64,000 nt of DNA from Aeromonas piscicola (GCF_000820005.1 NZ_CDBL01000086.1:1-64000); one strand, 5' to 3'. Shown: positions 34,543 to 43,416, numbered from the stretch's first letter. Notes: generated by a model from the sequence alone, not told the origin. Numbers and translations are program-made.

Positions 34543-35265
34543 TCACACCTGGGTCACGTCGGCGGCGAACAGATAACCGCCGCCCCAGATGGTCTTGATG
34601 AGCTCGGGGTTCTTGGGATCCCGCTCCAGCTTGCGCCGCAACCGGCTCACCAGAGTGTCGATGGCCCGATCGAACGCCACCGCCTCGCGGCCCCGGGCCA
34701 GATCCAGCAGTTGATCCCGGCTCAGCACCCGCTGGGGGCGCTCCAGAAACACCCGCAGCAGGTCGAATTCGGCAGTGGAGAGACTCAGCCCCACCCCTTC
34801 CTCATCCACCAGTTCGCGGCGATTGATGTCGAGCAGCCAGCGATCGAAACGCAGATCCCGGGTCAGGGTCTCTGGGGCGGGTTGCGGCTCGACCTGGGTG
34901 CGGCGCATCACTGCCTTGATGCGGGCCAGCAGCTCGCGCGGATTGAATGGCTTGGCGAGATAGTCATCGGCACCCATCTCCAGCCCTATGATGCGGTCCG
35001 TCTCCTCCCCCATGGCGGTGAGCATTATGATGGGCAGGCTGGATTTGGCCCTCAGCTCGCGGCACAGGGTCAGGCCATCCTCCCCCGGCATCATCAGATC
35101 CAGCACCAGCAGATCGAACTCACGCTCCTCCAGCAACCGCTTCATCTCCTTGCCATCCCGGGCACAGCTGACCCGCAGGCCATGCTGCTCCAGAAAGCGT
35201 TTCAGCAGATCGCGGATCTCGCCGTGATCGTCGACGACCAGAATGTGGGTGCTGCTTTGGTTCAT
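34543..35265 (-). CDS. OmpR-family response regulator
   Basis: 240 residues. The start is set by AGGAGAGG before the ATG; an upstream in-frame start would add 30 residues unrelated to the family. Receiver domain 1-125 with acidic pocket VVDDHGE, phospho-acceptor Asp56 in LLVLDLMMPGEDG, and Thr/Lys switch residues in LTAMGEE and LAKPFNPREL. Winged helix from about 145 (AFDRAIDTLVSRLRRKLE, IWGGGYLF). First gene of the two-gene operon with the kinase. It is divergent from small periplasmic genes whose promoters share a repeated motif, which are its likely targets. Confidence 0.93.
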   Translation of the reverse strand: MNQSSTHILVVDDHGEIRDLLKRFLEQHGLRVSCARDGKEMKRLLEEREFDLLVLDLMMPGEDGLTLCRELRAKSSLPIIMLTAMGEETDRIIGLEMGADDYLAKPFNPRELLARIKAVMRRTQVEPQPAPETLTRDLRFDRWLLDINRRELVDEEGVGLSLSTAEFDLLRVFLERPQRVLSRDQLLDLARGREAVAFDRAIDTLVSRLRRKLERDPKNPELIKTIWGGGYLFAADVTQV

Positions 35266-35350
35266 GAGGACCTCTCCTGTTAGAGCTGGCACGAGTATAC
35301 GAAAATCTGTCGGACGGTTTGTGTCAAAGTGTGCCAGATCAGCAAGATGC

Positions 35351-35412
35351 CACACTCTGCTACAAAAAAGCGGTCACTCGGCAAAGTTGAGACACAAGGC
35401 GAGGGTTTACTG
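35351..35412 (+). promoter_or_regulatory. Shared promoter motif, copy A
   Basis: Begins CACACTCTGCTACAAAA, continues with GGCAAAGTTGAGACA and ends GGGTTTACT. It lies between the divergent response regulator gene and a small secreted-protein gene. A close copy sits at 36301-36362 before another periplasmic-protein gene. The conserved blocks have the same spacing, as expected for a regulator site plus promoter, most simply bound by the adjacent OmpR-type regulator. Confidence 0.6.
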
Positions 35413-35449
35413 GGGACACACCAAACTCGTCCATTGCAGGAGACAGGCC

Positions 35450-35626
35450 ATGCTCGCCCTTACCACGCCCTTCATGCTGGCTTATGCCGCCAGCGAGGCC
35501 CTTGCCAGAGCGGCGACCAAACCGCATCAGCCCGCACAGACCAGCAGCCTGACGCAAGCTTCCCCTCCGGATGACGATGAGGCCGGCCCCTGCCCGCCCG
35601 GCGAGACACACTTCCCTTCCCCATGA
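35450..35626 (+). CDS. Small exported protein, 58 residues
   Basis: The ATG is preceded by AGGAG at a good distance. The N-terminus (MLALTTPFMLAYAASEALAR) looks like a short signal peptide; the remainder is Pro/Ser/Thr-rich with an acidic patch (PPDDDEAGPCPPGE) and one cysteine. No family recognised. It is the first gene after promoter-motif copy A, so it probably belongs to the regulon of the adjacent two-component system. Confidence 0.55.
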   Translation: MLALTTPFMLAYAASEALARAATKPHQPAQTSSLTQASPPDDDEAGPCPPGETHFPSP

Positions 35627-35713
35627 TGCCAGGCAGCGCCCGATTGTTCGGGCGGCGCTTGGCACCATGACACACAACGCCGGCATCCTTCGGCGAGCCA
35701 TACCAAGGAGACA

Positions 35714-36043
35714 ATGATGATGAAAAAGACCCTGACCCTGTTTGCACTGGCCGGACTGGCCCACATCGGCATGGCACAAGCAGCCATTCCGGCCGACGTC
35801 AGCGTCGCCCCCGGCTTGCTGTTCGTCAACTGGCACGATGACGCCAGCAGCAGCAACGCCAACCCGACCCTGATGATCCGCAACGCCTCCGGCGACGTGC
35901 TCAAGCGGGTACCAGCCGAGCTGAAAGGGATGCAGCAGGTACGACTGCCGATGAGAGCCCAGGGCAATCTCACCCTCAGCCTGGACGGTGAGAGCGACAG
36001 CTATCGCATGCCTTACAGCGTTGGCAGCGGCCGCCAGCGCTGA
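35714..36043 (+). CDS. Small periplasmic protein, paralogue of 54674-55006
   Basis: 109 residues with a signal peptide (KKTLTLFALAGLAHIGMAQA). The mature sequence starts AIPADVSVAPGLLFVNWHDD and ends YRMPYSVGSGRQR. A second protein in this window has the same layout (SVPADLNAAPGVLFVNWHAT...YRIPFGIGSGKQR), so the two are paralogues of one small secreted family of unknown function. AAGGAG precedes three consecutive ATG codons. It probably lies in one unit with the 58-residue gene 87 bp upstream and ends before a terminator. Confidence 0.7.
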   Translation: MMMKKTLTLFALAGLAHIGMAQAAIPADVSVAPGLLFVNWHDDASSSNANPTLMIRNASGDVLKRVPAELKGMQQVRLPMRAQGNLTLSLDGESDSYRMPYSVGSGRQR

Positions 36044-36102
36044 GCCGAGCTATTCACGCTGTGGTTTTCTCACGATAACTATGTTGCCTGACCGGTGACA
36101 TG

Positions 36103-36140
36103 AAATACCCCGCCGGAGACGCTGTCAGGCGGGGTATTTT
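36103..36140 (+). terminator. Rho-independent terminator
   Basis: AAATACCCCGCC...GGCGGGGTATTTT, a 12-bp stem with T tail, about 60 bp after the small periplasmic gene. Confidence 0.85.
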
Positions 36141-36300
36141 CTTTTCCGCCCCCTGCTGACGCTATTGCGTTCCCTGGCCGGAGCGTATTTTGCCAGGCGG
36201 ATTGGCGCTGGCTTTTCAGGGTGGCAGGCCTATGCTCGATGGCTGGCGCACGCCATGACAGACCCGGTTTTCGTTCACCCTCCATACCGCCTCACAGTGT

Positions 36301-36362
36301 CACACTCTGCTACAAAATAGGCTTCAACTGGCAAAGTTCAGACACCAGCCTGGTGTTTACTT
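36301..36362 (+). promoter_or_regulatory. Shared promoter motif, copy B
   Basis: CACACTCTGCTACAAAA, then GGCAAAGTTCAGACA and GTGTTTACT, in the same order and spacing as copy A at 35351-35412. It directly precedes the Met/His-rich periplasmic protein gene. Confidence 0.6.
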
Positions 36363-36414
36363 AGGGTCAAGGCGAGCAAGCCGAACCCGAACTCAATCCG
36401 CAAGGAGATAGACC

Positions 36415-36765
36415 ATGAAAACCCTGACCAAAACCCTGCTGACCGCCACCCTGATCCTTGGCCTGCCGCTTGGCGCCTATGCCGCCAGCGAAGCCGTCGC
36501 CACTACCCAGGCCGGCGTGATGACCGATTGCCCCATGGATGGCGGCGGCATGATGGGCGGCAAGCACCACGGTAGCCGCCATGACAAGATGGCCCGCATG
36601 CAGAACATGACCCCGGAGCAGATCCAGACCAACCTGCAACAGCGCTACGACAAGATCGAAGACCCGGCCAAGAAGGCCGAGTTTGTGAAAAACCTGACGC
36701 TGCGTGCCGACGGCATGACCAAGCACGCCGAGGCGATGAAGCAGTTCGCCGAAGCGCACCAGTAA
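36415..36765 (+). CDS. Met/His-rich periplasmic protein (Spy/CpxP-like size)
   Basis: 116 residues; signal peptide KTLTKTLLTATLILGLPLGA cut before ASEA. The mature N-terminus has a Met/His/Cys cluster (DCPMDGGGMMGGKHHGSRHD), a plausible Cu or other soft-metal site. The rest is helical (MTPEQIQTNLQQRYDKIEDP, KKAEFVKNLTLRADGMTKHA), recalling Spy/CpxP-type periplasmic chaperones (whose hallmark LTxxQ is seen here only as MTPEQ). AAGGAG precedes the ATG. Promoter-motif copy B lies just upstream, so it is probably controlled by the two-component system at 33.1-35.3 kb. A terminator follows. Confidence 0.72.
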   Translation: MKTLTKTLLTATLILGLPLGAYAASEAVATTQAGVMTDCPMDGGGMMGGKHHGSRHDKMARMQNMTPEQIQTNLQQRYDKIEDPAKKAEFVKNLTLRADGMTKHAEAMKQFAEAHQ

Positions 36766-36785
36766 ACGCATCTCGACCTGCAACA

Positions 36786-36808
36786 GGGTGGCCTCGGCCA
36801 CCCTTTTT
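36786..36808 (+). terminator. Rho-independent terminator
   Basis: GGGTGGCC-TC-GGCCACCC followed by TTTTT, 20 bp after the Met/His-rich gene. Confidence 0.88.
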
Positions 36809-36988
36809 CGTTTCTCCCTCCCGCTCGGCCGCTCGCCCTCTGCGATCCTCCGGCCATCCCTCATTTCCCTTCGCCTCTGCTCCGGGTTCTGTGAGCGATA
36901 ACAAACGTTTTATGTTCGAAATAGCTAATAATGGCGACTCAAATAACAAGGCCATGCAAGACAGTGCCAACAATAGACAGGAGTCGTT

Positions 36989-38983
36989 ATGGGGTGGAGT
37001 CTGGGAACAATCAAGGGACGATATACAGCCGTCTTCATGGGATTCATGGCGCTGGTGTGTGCCCTGACGGTGATCGGCATCCAGATCTGGATCAAGCCGG
37101 CGCTGCAGAAGGCCGGTGAGCAGAATGTGGCGCTGCGGGTCAGCGAGATAGCGACCGACATCCGCGATCAGCTCAACGGGGTGCAGAGCCAGTCCCGCAG
37201 CATCACCCAGCTGGTCGCCCAGCTGCCGAGCGAGCAAATCGATGCCCTGCTGCCGGCGCTGATCGATCAATATGGCAATGCCATGGTGTTTGGCGGCGGC
37301 ATCTGGCCACTGCCGGATCAGCGGGAAGCGGGCCGCGCCAAGTTCAGCACCTTCTACCACAGGGATGCGGCCAACAAGCTGATCCCCAACACCTACTGGA
37401 ACTCGGCCGAGGCCCCCAACTACTTCGAGCAGCCCTGGCACAAGGCGGGGCAGCAGGCGCCCCAGGGCATGTGCGTCTGGGCCGCCGCCTACAAGGATGG
37501 CGCCAGTCAGCAGCCAAGAACCAACTGCGCCATGGGGATCTACCGCAATGGCGCCCTGTTCGGGGTGTCGACCATAGATGTGACCCTGGGCTTCTTCAAC
37601 GACCTGGTGGCCAGGAAGGAGCAGGAGATCGGCGGCCAGGTGATGATCATCGAGGCTGACGGCAAGATCCTGAGCCGAAATGCCCGCCTGAGCGGTGACG
37701 TTGTGCTCGGTAACCTCTCCGCCCACACCGATTACCCCTTCGCCGGCGCCATCGCCAGCCTGCTCGGCCAGAGCCAGGGCAAGGGGCTGCTGCGTACCAG
37801 CTTCCAGGATCAGGGAGAAGAGCAGACCCTGCTGCTGCAAGCCATAGAGGGCACCCCCTGGTTGCTCGCCACGGCCCTGCCGACCAGCGCCCTGACCCAG
37901 GACAGCCAGGACGTGCTCACCACATTGGCCGCGATCCAGCTGCCCCTGGTCGGACTGCTGTTCGTGCTGATGCTGCTGGCCATCACCCAGCTCGGCAGCC
38001 GGCTGCAAACCCTCAAGCAGAATATCGACGCCCTCTCCGCCGGCGATGCGGACCTGACCGCCCGCATCCAGGTGAAGGGCAACGACGAGCTGGATCATAT
38101 CGCCCTGTCGGTGAACCGCTTCATCGCCTATCTGCAGCAGATGATGGTACAGGTGACAGATGCCACCGACCTCATCACCCGCGAACTGGCACAGCTCGAT
38201 CAACAGACGGGTCAGGCGCGGCGGATCCTGAGCGAGCACGCCGCCGAGACGGATCAGGTGGTCACGGCCCTCACCGAGCTCAGTTCCACCGCCGACAGCG
38301 TGGCACAACACGCCAGCGACTCGGCGAGCTTTACCGAGACAGCCAACGGCCAGGCAGCCAACTCCCGCAAGGTGGTGGGATCGGCCTCCGCCAGCGTGGT
38401 GGCGCTGATCGACGAGGTAGATTTCGCCGCCGCCAAGGTGCTGGAGATGCAGGAAGATGCCAAGCAGATCGGCAGCGTACTCGGGGTGATAGGTGGCATA
38501 GCCGCCCAGACCAACCTGCTGGCGCTCAATGCCGCCATCGAGGCGGCGCGGGCCGGTGAGCAGGGCCGTGGTTTCGCCGTGGTGGCGGACGAGGTACGCG
38601 CCCTGGCGGCCCGCACCCAGAAGAGCACGGCCGAGGTGGGCAGCATGCTGTCGCGCCTCACTCAGGGGGTGGCCGAAGCCGTGGTCGCCATGGAGCAGAC
38701 CAAGCACAGCTGTCAGGCGGCGGCAGATACCACGGGCCAGGTGACGGGAGGACTCGACAACATGGCCGACTCAGTGGTGCAGATCCACGATCTCAGCAGC
38801 CAGATCGCCACCGCCGCCGAGGAGCAGAGCCGGGTGACCGAGGAGATCAACCGCAACATGGTGAGCATCCGCGACATGCTCAACCTGCTGGTGGAGAATG
38901 GCCGCAACACGGAGCAGAGCGCGGAGTCACTACTCAGCTCCAATCGCCAGCTGCTGGCGCTGGTACGCCGCTTCAAGGTGTGA
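36989..38983 (+). CDS. Methyl-accepting chemotaxis protein
   Basis: 664 residues. Transmembrane helix 1 near 12-32, a large periplasmic sensor of Cache type (about 40-305, with FGGGIWPLPDQ and WAAAYKDGASQQPRTNCAMG), helix 2 near 315-333, HAMP, then the signalling domain. The hairpin-tip stretch IGGIAAQTNLLALNAAIEAA followed by RAGEQGRGFAVVADEVRALA is the universal CheA/CheW-binding core. AGGAG precedes the ATG. It should feed a periplasmic ligand signal, possibly an amino acid or carboxylate as for other Cache receptors, into flagellar motor control. Single gene, ended by a bidirectional terminator. Confidence 0.93.
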   Translation: MGWSLGTIKGRYTAVFMGFMALVCALTVIGIQIWIKPALQKAGEQNVALRVSEIATDIRDQLNGVQSQSRSITQLVAQLPSEQIDALLPALIDQYGNAMVFGGGIWPLPDQREAGRAKFSTFYHRDAANKLIPNTYWNSAEAPNYFEQPWHKAGQQAPQGMCVWAAAYKDGASQQPRTNCAMGIYRNGALFGVSTIDVTLGFFNDLVARKEQEIGGQVMIIEADGKILSRNARLSGDVVLGNLSAHTDYPFAGAIASLLGQSQGKGLLRTSFQDQGEEQTLLLQAIEGTPWLLATALPTSALTQDSQDVLTTLAAIQLPLVGLLFVLMLLAITQLGSRLQTLKQNIDALSAGDADLTARIQVKGNDELDHIALSVNRFIAYLQQMMVQVTDATDLITRELAQLDQQTGQARRILSEHAAETDQVVTALTELSSTADSVAQHASDSASFTETANGQAANSRKVVGSASASVVALIDEVDFAAAKVLEMQEDAKQIGSVLGVIGGIAAQTNLLALNAAIEAARAGEQGRGFAVVADEVRALAARTQKSTAEVGSMLSRLTQGVAEAVVAMEQTKHSCQAAADTTGQVTGGLDNMADSVVQIHDLSSQIATAAEEQSRVTEEINRNMVSIRDMLNLLVENGRNTEQSAESLLSSNRQLLALVRRFKV

Positions 38984-39002
38984 TGAGGAACGCCCAGCCA
39001 GC

Positions 39003-39028
39003 AAAAAGGGGCCCGAGGGCCCCTTTTT
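39003..39028. terminator. Bidirectional terminator between convergent genes
   Basis: AAAAAGGGGCCC-GA-GGGCCCCTTTTT, serving both the chemotaxis receptor (plus) and the secreted protein gene (minus). Confidence 0.88.
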
Positions 39029-39046
39029 CATGCACGTCGTTCAGAC

Positions 39047-39466
39047 TCAAGCCTTGGCTTTGTCGGCCAGGTTCAGAGTCTTGACGGTTTCGCCTTCAAA
39101 CTTGATGACGACGCTCTTCTGAGCGGCTTCGGCATCCTTGAACAGGGTCTTGGAGGTCTCTGCCAGCATGGGAGATACCTTGTTCAGGGCGCTCAGGTCA
39201 TAGGTCCACACTTCCAGACCGGCTTCGGTCTTGGTGCTGGCCGGGGCGCCCAGCTTGTCCTTGATGGCCTGCTTGTTGGAGCCGCCTTCCTTGATATCCA
39301 GTGCCTTCTTGATCGCTTCGCTGGAGGCGCTGTCCATGGCGGTACCGGCCATCTCTTTGGCACTGCTGGTAACGCTGCTGGTCACTGTATCGGTCAGGGA
39401 ATCCATCAGGCCGGCGTGGGCGAACAGGGGCAGTGCAGTCAGGGCAATCAGGATGCGCTTTTTCAT
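39047..39466 (-). CDS. Small secreted protein with BamE/SmpA-like segment
   Basis: 139 residues; signal peptide KKRILIALTALPLFAHA. A Ser/Thr/Ala-rich region (SLTDTVTSSVTSSAKEMAGT) is followed by SNKQAIKDKLGAPASTKTEA and GLEVWTYDLS, which recalls the BamE/SmpA fold motif (V...LG.P.......WxY). There is no lipobox cysteine, so it is probably soluble in the periplasm. Single gene, convergent with the chemotaxis receptor. Function unknown. Confidence 0.65.
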   Translation of the reverse strand: MKKRILIALTALPLFAHAGLMDSLTDTVTSSVTSSAKEMAGTAMDSASSEAIKKALDIKEGGSNKQAIKDKLGAPASTKTEAGLEVWTYDLSALNKVSPMLAETSKTLFKDAEAAQKSVVIKFEGETVKTLNLADKAKA

Positions 39467-39623
39467 CGATTAATGTCTCATGGGGGATTAAAGAGCGCGC
39501 ATCAGACCAGTGCCCTCAGGCGGAGTCAAGGCAATCGATCGGTCAATACGCATTCGGGGGGGAAAAGAGAAAAATCAGACTGCTGGCAGGCCGGGGGCAG
39601 CCCGATGGCCGCCGCGGATCCGA

Positions 39624-40634
39624 CTATTCGCAGATCTGGTTCTTGCCCGCCAGTTTGGCCTGATAGAGCGCTCTATCCACCCGCACCATCAGCTGGCTCA
39701 TGGGCTCGTCCGGCAGGTATTCGGCCAGCCCGAAACTCAGGGTGATGTCGAGCTGTTCACAGACCCGCGACTGCACGATCAGCTCTCTCAGCTTGTCGGC
39801 AACCAGCCTGCCATCGGCCAGACCGGTATTGGGCAGCACCACCATGAACTCGTCGCCGCCCCAGCGCGCTATGAGGTCAATCTCACGAATGTGCGTCCGC
39901 ACCAGCGCCACTATGTTGACCAGAGTCTGATCCCCGGCGCTGTGACCGTAGTTGTCATTGATCTGCTTGAAGTCATCCACATCCATGGCGATGACGGAGA
40001 AGGACTGATGAAAGCGCCTGGAGCGCTCGCACTCCTGCTTGATGACCCGCTCCAGCCGATAGCGGCTGGCGGCCCCGGTCAGGGCATCCGTCTCCGCCAG
40101 CTGGCGGTTCTCCTCCGCCTTCTGCTGCAATACCCCGTTGAGCCGCACCAGCTCGGCGGTACGCTCGGCGATCTGCTGCTCCAGCGACTGGTTGCGCGAT
40201 TCCAGCTGCTCATACAAGAGCTTCTGGGCATGTATGTTGCGATGGGCGCCTATCATGCGGGCCAGAGAGCCATCCGGATTGCGGGCTATGACGCGACCAC
40301 AATCCTCGATCCAGATGAAGAGCCCCTCCCGGCTGCGGCAACGATACTCGACCCGATAGTCGGCTGCCGCGCCACTCAGATAGGCATCGAAGCAGGCCAT
40401 CACCCGATCCATGTCATCCGGGTGGATCACGCTCTCCCAGGTGAAGACGTTGTTGCCAAGGGAGTGGGGCTCGTAGCCCAGCATCTGATACCAGCCGGGG
40501 TTGCGATAGACGAAACCCGTGTTGGCGTTCCAGTCCCAGATCCCGTCGCTCACCACCTCCAGAATGCCGTGCACCACGGCTTCACTGACGTCCGAGATCC
40601 TGATCGTGTCACTGTCTTGCAGCATAGAGACCAT
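39624..40634 (-). CDS. PAS-GGDEF diguanylate cyclase
   Basis: 336 residues, no membrane segment. A PAS/PAC domain (about 20-150; WDWNANTGFVYRNPGWYQML, PDGSLARMIGAHRNI) leads through a coiled coil (EQIAERTAELVRLNGVLQQK) to a GGDEF domain. The active site ARWGGDEFMVVLP is intact and the I-site REID lies five residues before it, so it is probably an active, product-inhibited c-di-GMP synthase that senses a cytoplasmic cue. It is one of three or four c-di-GMP enzymes in this window. Single gene. Confidence 0.92.
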   Translation of the reverse strand: MVSMLQDSDTIRISDVSEAVVHGILEVVSDGIWDWNANTGFVYRNPGWYQMLGYEPHSLGNNVFTWESVIHPDDMDRVMACFDAYLSGAAADYRVEYRCRSREGLFIWIEDCGRVIARNPDGSLARMIGAHRNIHAQKLLYEQLESRNQSLEQQIAERTAELVRLNGVLQQKAEENRQLAETDALTGAASRYRLERVIKQECERSRRFHQSFSVIAMDVDDFKQINDNYGHSAGDQTLVNIVALVRTHIREIDLIARWGGDEFMVVLPNTGLADGRLVADKLRELIVQSRVCEQLDITLSFGLAEYLPDEPMSQLMVRVDRALYQAKLAGKNQICE

Positions 40635-40827
40635 CCTTGCCCTCTAGCCCCGCCGAGGCGGGGGATTCAAACCTGATGAGTGGAAAACGACAACGAAGAG
40701 ACGACAACCATGAAGCGCAACCCAATATCTGCCTGCCGGCGCACGACCTACCTCTGGTTAACCGGGTTATCGGCCGCTATCGGGTTCGTATGAACAACAA
40801 CAGTAGCAACCAGTGTGGCTCAGGATC

Positions 40828-41760
40828 TCACCCTTGTCCGGTTTTAAATCCGGGATGATGCAGGCTGCGATAATGGCTGGGAGCCAGGCCATGCTGGCGT
40901 TTGAAGGCGGTGGAGAAGTGGTACTCATTCTTGAAGCCGCACAACTGGGCCACCTGTTTCACCGAGTCGCCGCCGCTGGCCAGCAAGAGGGCGGCTCGTT
41001 GCAAGCGCAGCCGTTGCAGCAAGGCCATGGGGGCCAATGCAAAGTGCTGCTGACAGAGACGATAGAGCTGGCGCTCGGAGAGGTGCAGGGCGTCGGCCAT
41101 CCGCCCTATGTCCCAGCACTCGGTCAGGGATTCTTTCAGCATCAGCTCGAGACGCAGCGCCTGCCGCTCACCGCGACTCTGCCCCTCCCCCTTTTGCAGC
41201 AGGCGGCGCAGATAAAAGCCGAGCTGTTCTACCAGCAACGCACTGAGCAGCGGATCCTGGTGGCGCTCCTGCTCCGCATAGAGGTTCTCCAGGGTGTGCA
41301 GCAAGCTGGCCTGCTGGGAGGTACAACCCAGCCTGAGGTGGCTGGCGAAGGCATCCCAGGGGGAGTCCTTGTGCAGCAGCAGCCACACCAGATCCCAGTC
41401 GCCGCCCGGCTCTGACGACGATCTGTCTGGCTGCTGCGGCTCAGGCAATTGATAGCAGAGCGGTTCCCCCGCCGGGATCAGGGCCCACTCCCCAATCTTG
41501 AGTCGCTCGAGGCGATCGCCGATCCGCACAGCCCCCTCGCCCCCCAGGGTGAGCAGAAAACAGTGTACGTCCTCAAAGCGACGTTCAATCCTGTAGTGGC
41601 TGCGCAGGCGGGAATGGCCAGCCAACCATACCCGCTCTTGGGCAAGGGCGGGCAACAGGCTGTCACAGCAGATCTGTTCGCGGCAGTCGGGAGAGACGTC
41701 AATGACTTCAGGATTGGCAGTTTCAGACATCATCTGGACGGGCTCAGCCATGTCGAACAT
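40828..41760 (-). CDS. AraC-family transcriptional regulator
   Basis: 310 residues. N-terminal cupin-like ligand domain (about 45-140; HCFLLTLGGEGAVRIGDRLE) and a C-terminal double helix-turn-helix (about 205-305): IGRMADALHLSERQLYRLCQ and the second-helix signature VAQLCGFKNEYHFSTAFKRQ, ending GLAPSHYR. Divergent from a VOC-family gene 48 bp away, which it probably regulates from the shared promoter region. The effector is unknown. Confidence 0.88.
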   Translation of the reverse strand: MFDMAEPVQMMSETANPEVIDVSPDCREQICCDSLLPALAQERVWLAGHSRLRSHYRIERRFEDVHCFLLTLGGEGAVRIGDRLERLKIGEWALIPAGEPLCYQLPEPQQPDRSSSEPGGDWDLVWLLLHKDSPWDAFASHLRLGCTSQQASLLHTLENLYAEQERHQDPLLSALLVEQLGFYLRRLLQKGEGQSRGERQALRLELMLKESLTECWDIGRMADALHLSERQLYRLCQQHFALAPMALLQRLRLQRAALLLASGGDSVKQVAQLCGFKNEYHFSTAFKRQHGLAPSHYRSLHHPGFKTGQG

Positions 41761-41808
41761 TCAAGGCCCAGCATAGCATGGAGGACATCAAGTCACAGGA
41801 GACAGGCC

Positions 41809-42207
41809 ATGCACATACATCACGTCGCCATCTGGGCACAGGATCTGGAGGCGCTCAAGGTATTCTACTGCTCCTTGTTTGGCGGCCAGGCGAATGAGCG
41901 ATACCACAACCCGACCAAACAGTTCAGCTCCTACTTCGTGCGCTTCGAGGGGGGCGCCAGCCTGGAGCTGATGCACAGCCCCATACTGTTTCCGGCAGAT
42001 CCCAGTTTGCCGCACCCGCTGCAGGGGCTGGCCCATCTCTCCTTCTCCCTCGGCAGCGTGGAGGCTGTGGACCAGATGACGGCCCGCCTCAAGCTGCTCA
42101 AGGGCGCCGAGGTCAAACACCTGGACGGCCCCCGCTGGACCGGCGACGGCTATTACGAGAGCACCTTTCTGGATCCTGAGGGAAATCGACTGGAATTGAC
42201 CATCTAG
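41809..42207 (+). CDS. VOC (glyoxalase/bleomycin-resistance) family protein
   Basis: 132 residues from the ATG preceded by AGGAG. Starts IHHVAIWAQDLEALKVFYCS and ends GYYESTFLDPEGNRLEL, the two halves of a VOC fold; metal-ligand positions are His near residue 5, Glu in ASLELMH, His in LAHLSFSLG and the last Glu. These are lyase, isomerase or dioxygenase-like metalloenzymes. The exact reaction is unknown. Divergent partner of the AraC-type gene. Confidence 0.85.
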   Translation: MHIHHVAIWAQDLEALKVFYCSLFGGQANERYHNPTKQFSSYFVRFEGGASLELMHSPILFPADPSLPHPLQGLAHLSFSLGSVEAVDQMTARLKLLKGAEVKHLDGPRWTGDGYYESTFLDPEGNRLELTI

Positions 42208-42232
42208 CCCCTGTATTGGCACCTCACCCTAG

Positions 42233-42253
42233 CCCTCTCCCAACGGGAGAGGG
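42233..42253. repeat. REP-like hairpin
   Basis: CCCTCTCCC-AAC-GGGAGAGGG just after the VOC gene. Short GC-rich palindromes of this type are common dispersed repeats and may stabilise the mRNA end. Similar GGGAGA/CCTTCTCC stretches recur near 43100 and 43200. Confidence 0.55.
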
Positions 42254-42308
42254 GATAAAGCAGCACCGGAAATATGATCACCAGCCATGTAGGTTCGATT
42301 AGAGAAGT

Positions 42309-42959
42309 TTAATCGGGGCGCGGGAACGAGATTAACCCCTTATTTACTTGCTGGAGAGAGGTTGGCGGTGAGGGGATAGAAAAATAAGATTTCTCTGGAT
42401 ATACCTTGTAGCTCTCTAGGTATGACCCAGCCTCGTTAACCCGAGTTTTCACCCATACCTCACCATAATCCCGAATCTGCTCCTTACCAAGGTTATTCTC
42501 ACTGTAACAAATATTAAACCAATACCCTGTATGCTTATCTTTTATTTTTAAGCCTGCCTCACAACGGCCATATTTACCTTTGGATGGTCCGGGGTGAACC
42601 ACTTTATATTCCGTATCATAACTGACCACTTTATCTGGATAAAAATAGACGTACATATCATAGCCATACCATGACGTTATAAATATCATAAAAAAGCAAC
42701 TACCAAAGGCTTTTGTGATATGTTTTAAGGCGTCACGCCCGGGACATCGAAAAGCAGTGAAAATTGCACCAACCAATCCAAATAACGCACTTATAGTTAT
42801 ATAGGTGAGCAACTCTGGAACCGTGTCAGCAATAACTGTCTTACGTGACAGTCTGAGCGAGAACAGTAAGATTGAACACCATAGAACAAGCAGCAATAAA
42901 AAACTTCCCCCAAGCAGCATGTTCTTTCGCTGTTCACTTTTGAAACTATGAATTATCAT
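42309..42959 (-). CDS. Hypothetical two-helix membrane protein (AT-rich)
   Basis: 216 residues from the ATG that reads MIIHSFKSEQRKNMLLGGSF; an in-frame start at 43010 would add 17 residues. Hydrophobic segments GGSFLLLLVLWCSILLFSLR, LLTYITISALFGLVGAIFTA and a third weaker one (FGSCFFMIFITSWYGYDMYV), then a soluble C-terminal part with cysteines in GRCEAG and NICYSE. No family recognised. GC is much lower than in its neighbours, indicating acquired DNA. It lies between REP-like repeats. Confidence 0.6.
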   Translation of the reverse strand: MIIHSFKSEQRKNMLLGGSFLLLLVLWCSILLFSLRLSRKTVIADTVPELLTYITISALFGLVGAIFTAFRCPGRDALKHITKAFGSCFFMIFITSWYGYDMYVYFYPDKVVSYDTEYKVVHPGPSKGKYGRCEAGLKIKDKHTGYWFNICYSENNLGKEQIRDYGEVWVKTRVNEAGSYLESYKVYPEKSYFSIPSPPTSLQQVNKGLISFPRPD

Positions 42960-43020
42960 TTTACTGCCTGATTTATCATTAAAAATGAAAAGTATCCCAC
43001 CATTTTGCAATATATATATG

Positions 43021-43416
43021 GGCGGTGCAATTCACTTCGTTCATTGCACCCTACCCGATTTTACGAAGTGGGCATTGTGGCAACCAGCCCCCTCACCCAA
43101 AGGGAGAAGAGATCATCCCGCATAGGGGGTATGGCGTTGGCAATGGCATGTGAATTCGGGATATAGCCACGGAGCCAAACCTCCCTTCTACCGTTTATTA
43201 GAAAAGGAGGAGAAGGGTCGGGGATGAGGGGGAGAAAAAAGAGATTACGCGGTAAACGTTGGGCTTCGCAGGCTCAGCCACAACCTACACTGTCGGTAAA
43301 TTGGTGGTGAGACTGCAAAGCCCAACATACGAGATAAGTCATAACCAATCCAACTAATATATTTAACCTGGGTGCTTTTAAATATATCCGCCATATTTAA
43401 AAGCACCTCAATAAAC
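43021..43416. repeat. Gene-free stretch with two intergenic palindromic repeats
   Basis: Repeat 1: GGTGCAAT...ATTGCACC (43024-43050). Repeat 2: GTTGGGCTT...AAGCCCAAC (43258-43326). Both have the look of dispersed miniature palindromic repeats. Between them are purine-rich GGGAGAAGAG and GGAGGAGAAGGG runs. No ORF. Confidence 0.5.

Noticed and set aside
36503-38707. Very long minus-strand frame opposite the chemotaxis receptor
   Set aside because: Antisense artefact of high GC; the plus-strand frame has all chemotaxis receptor motifs.
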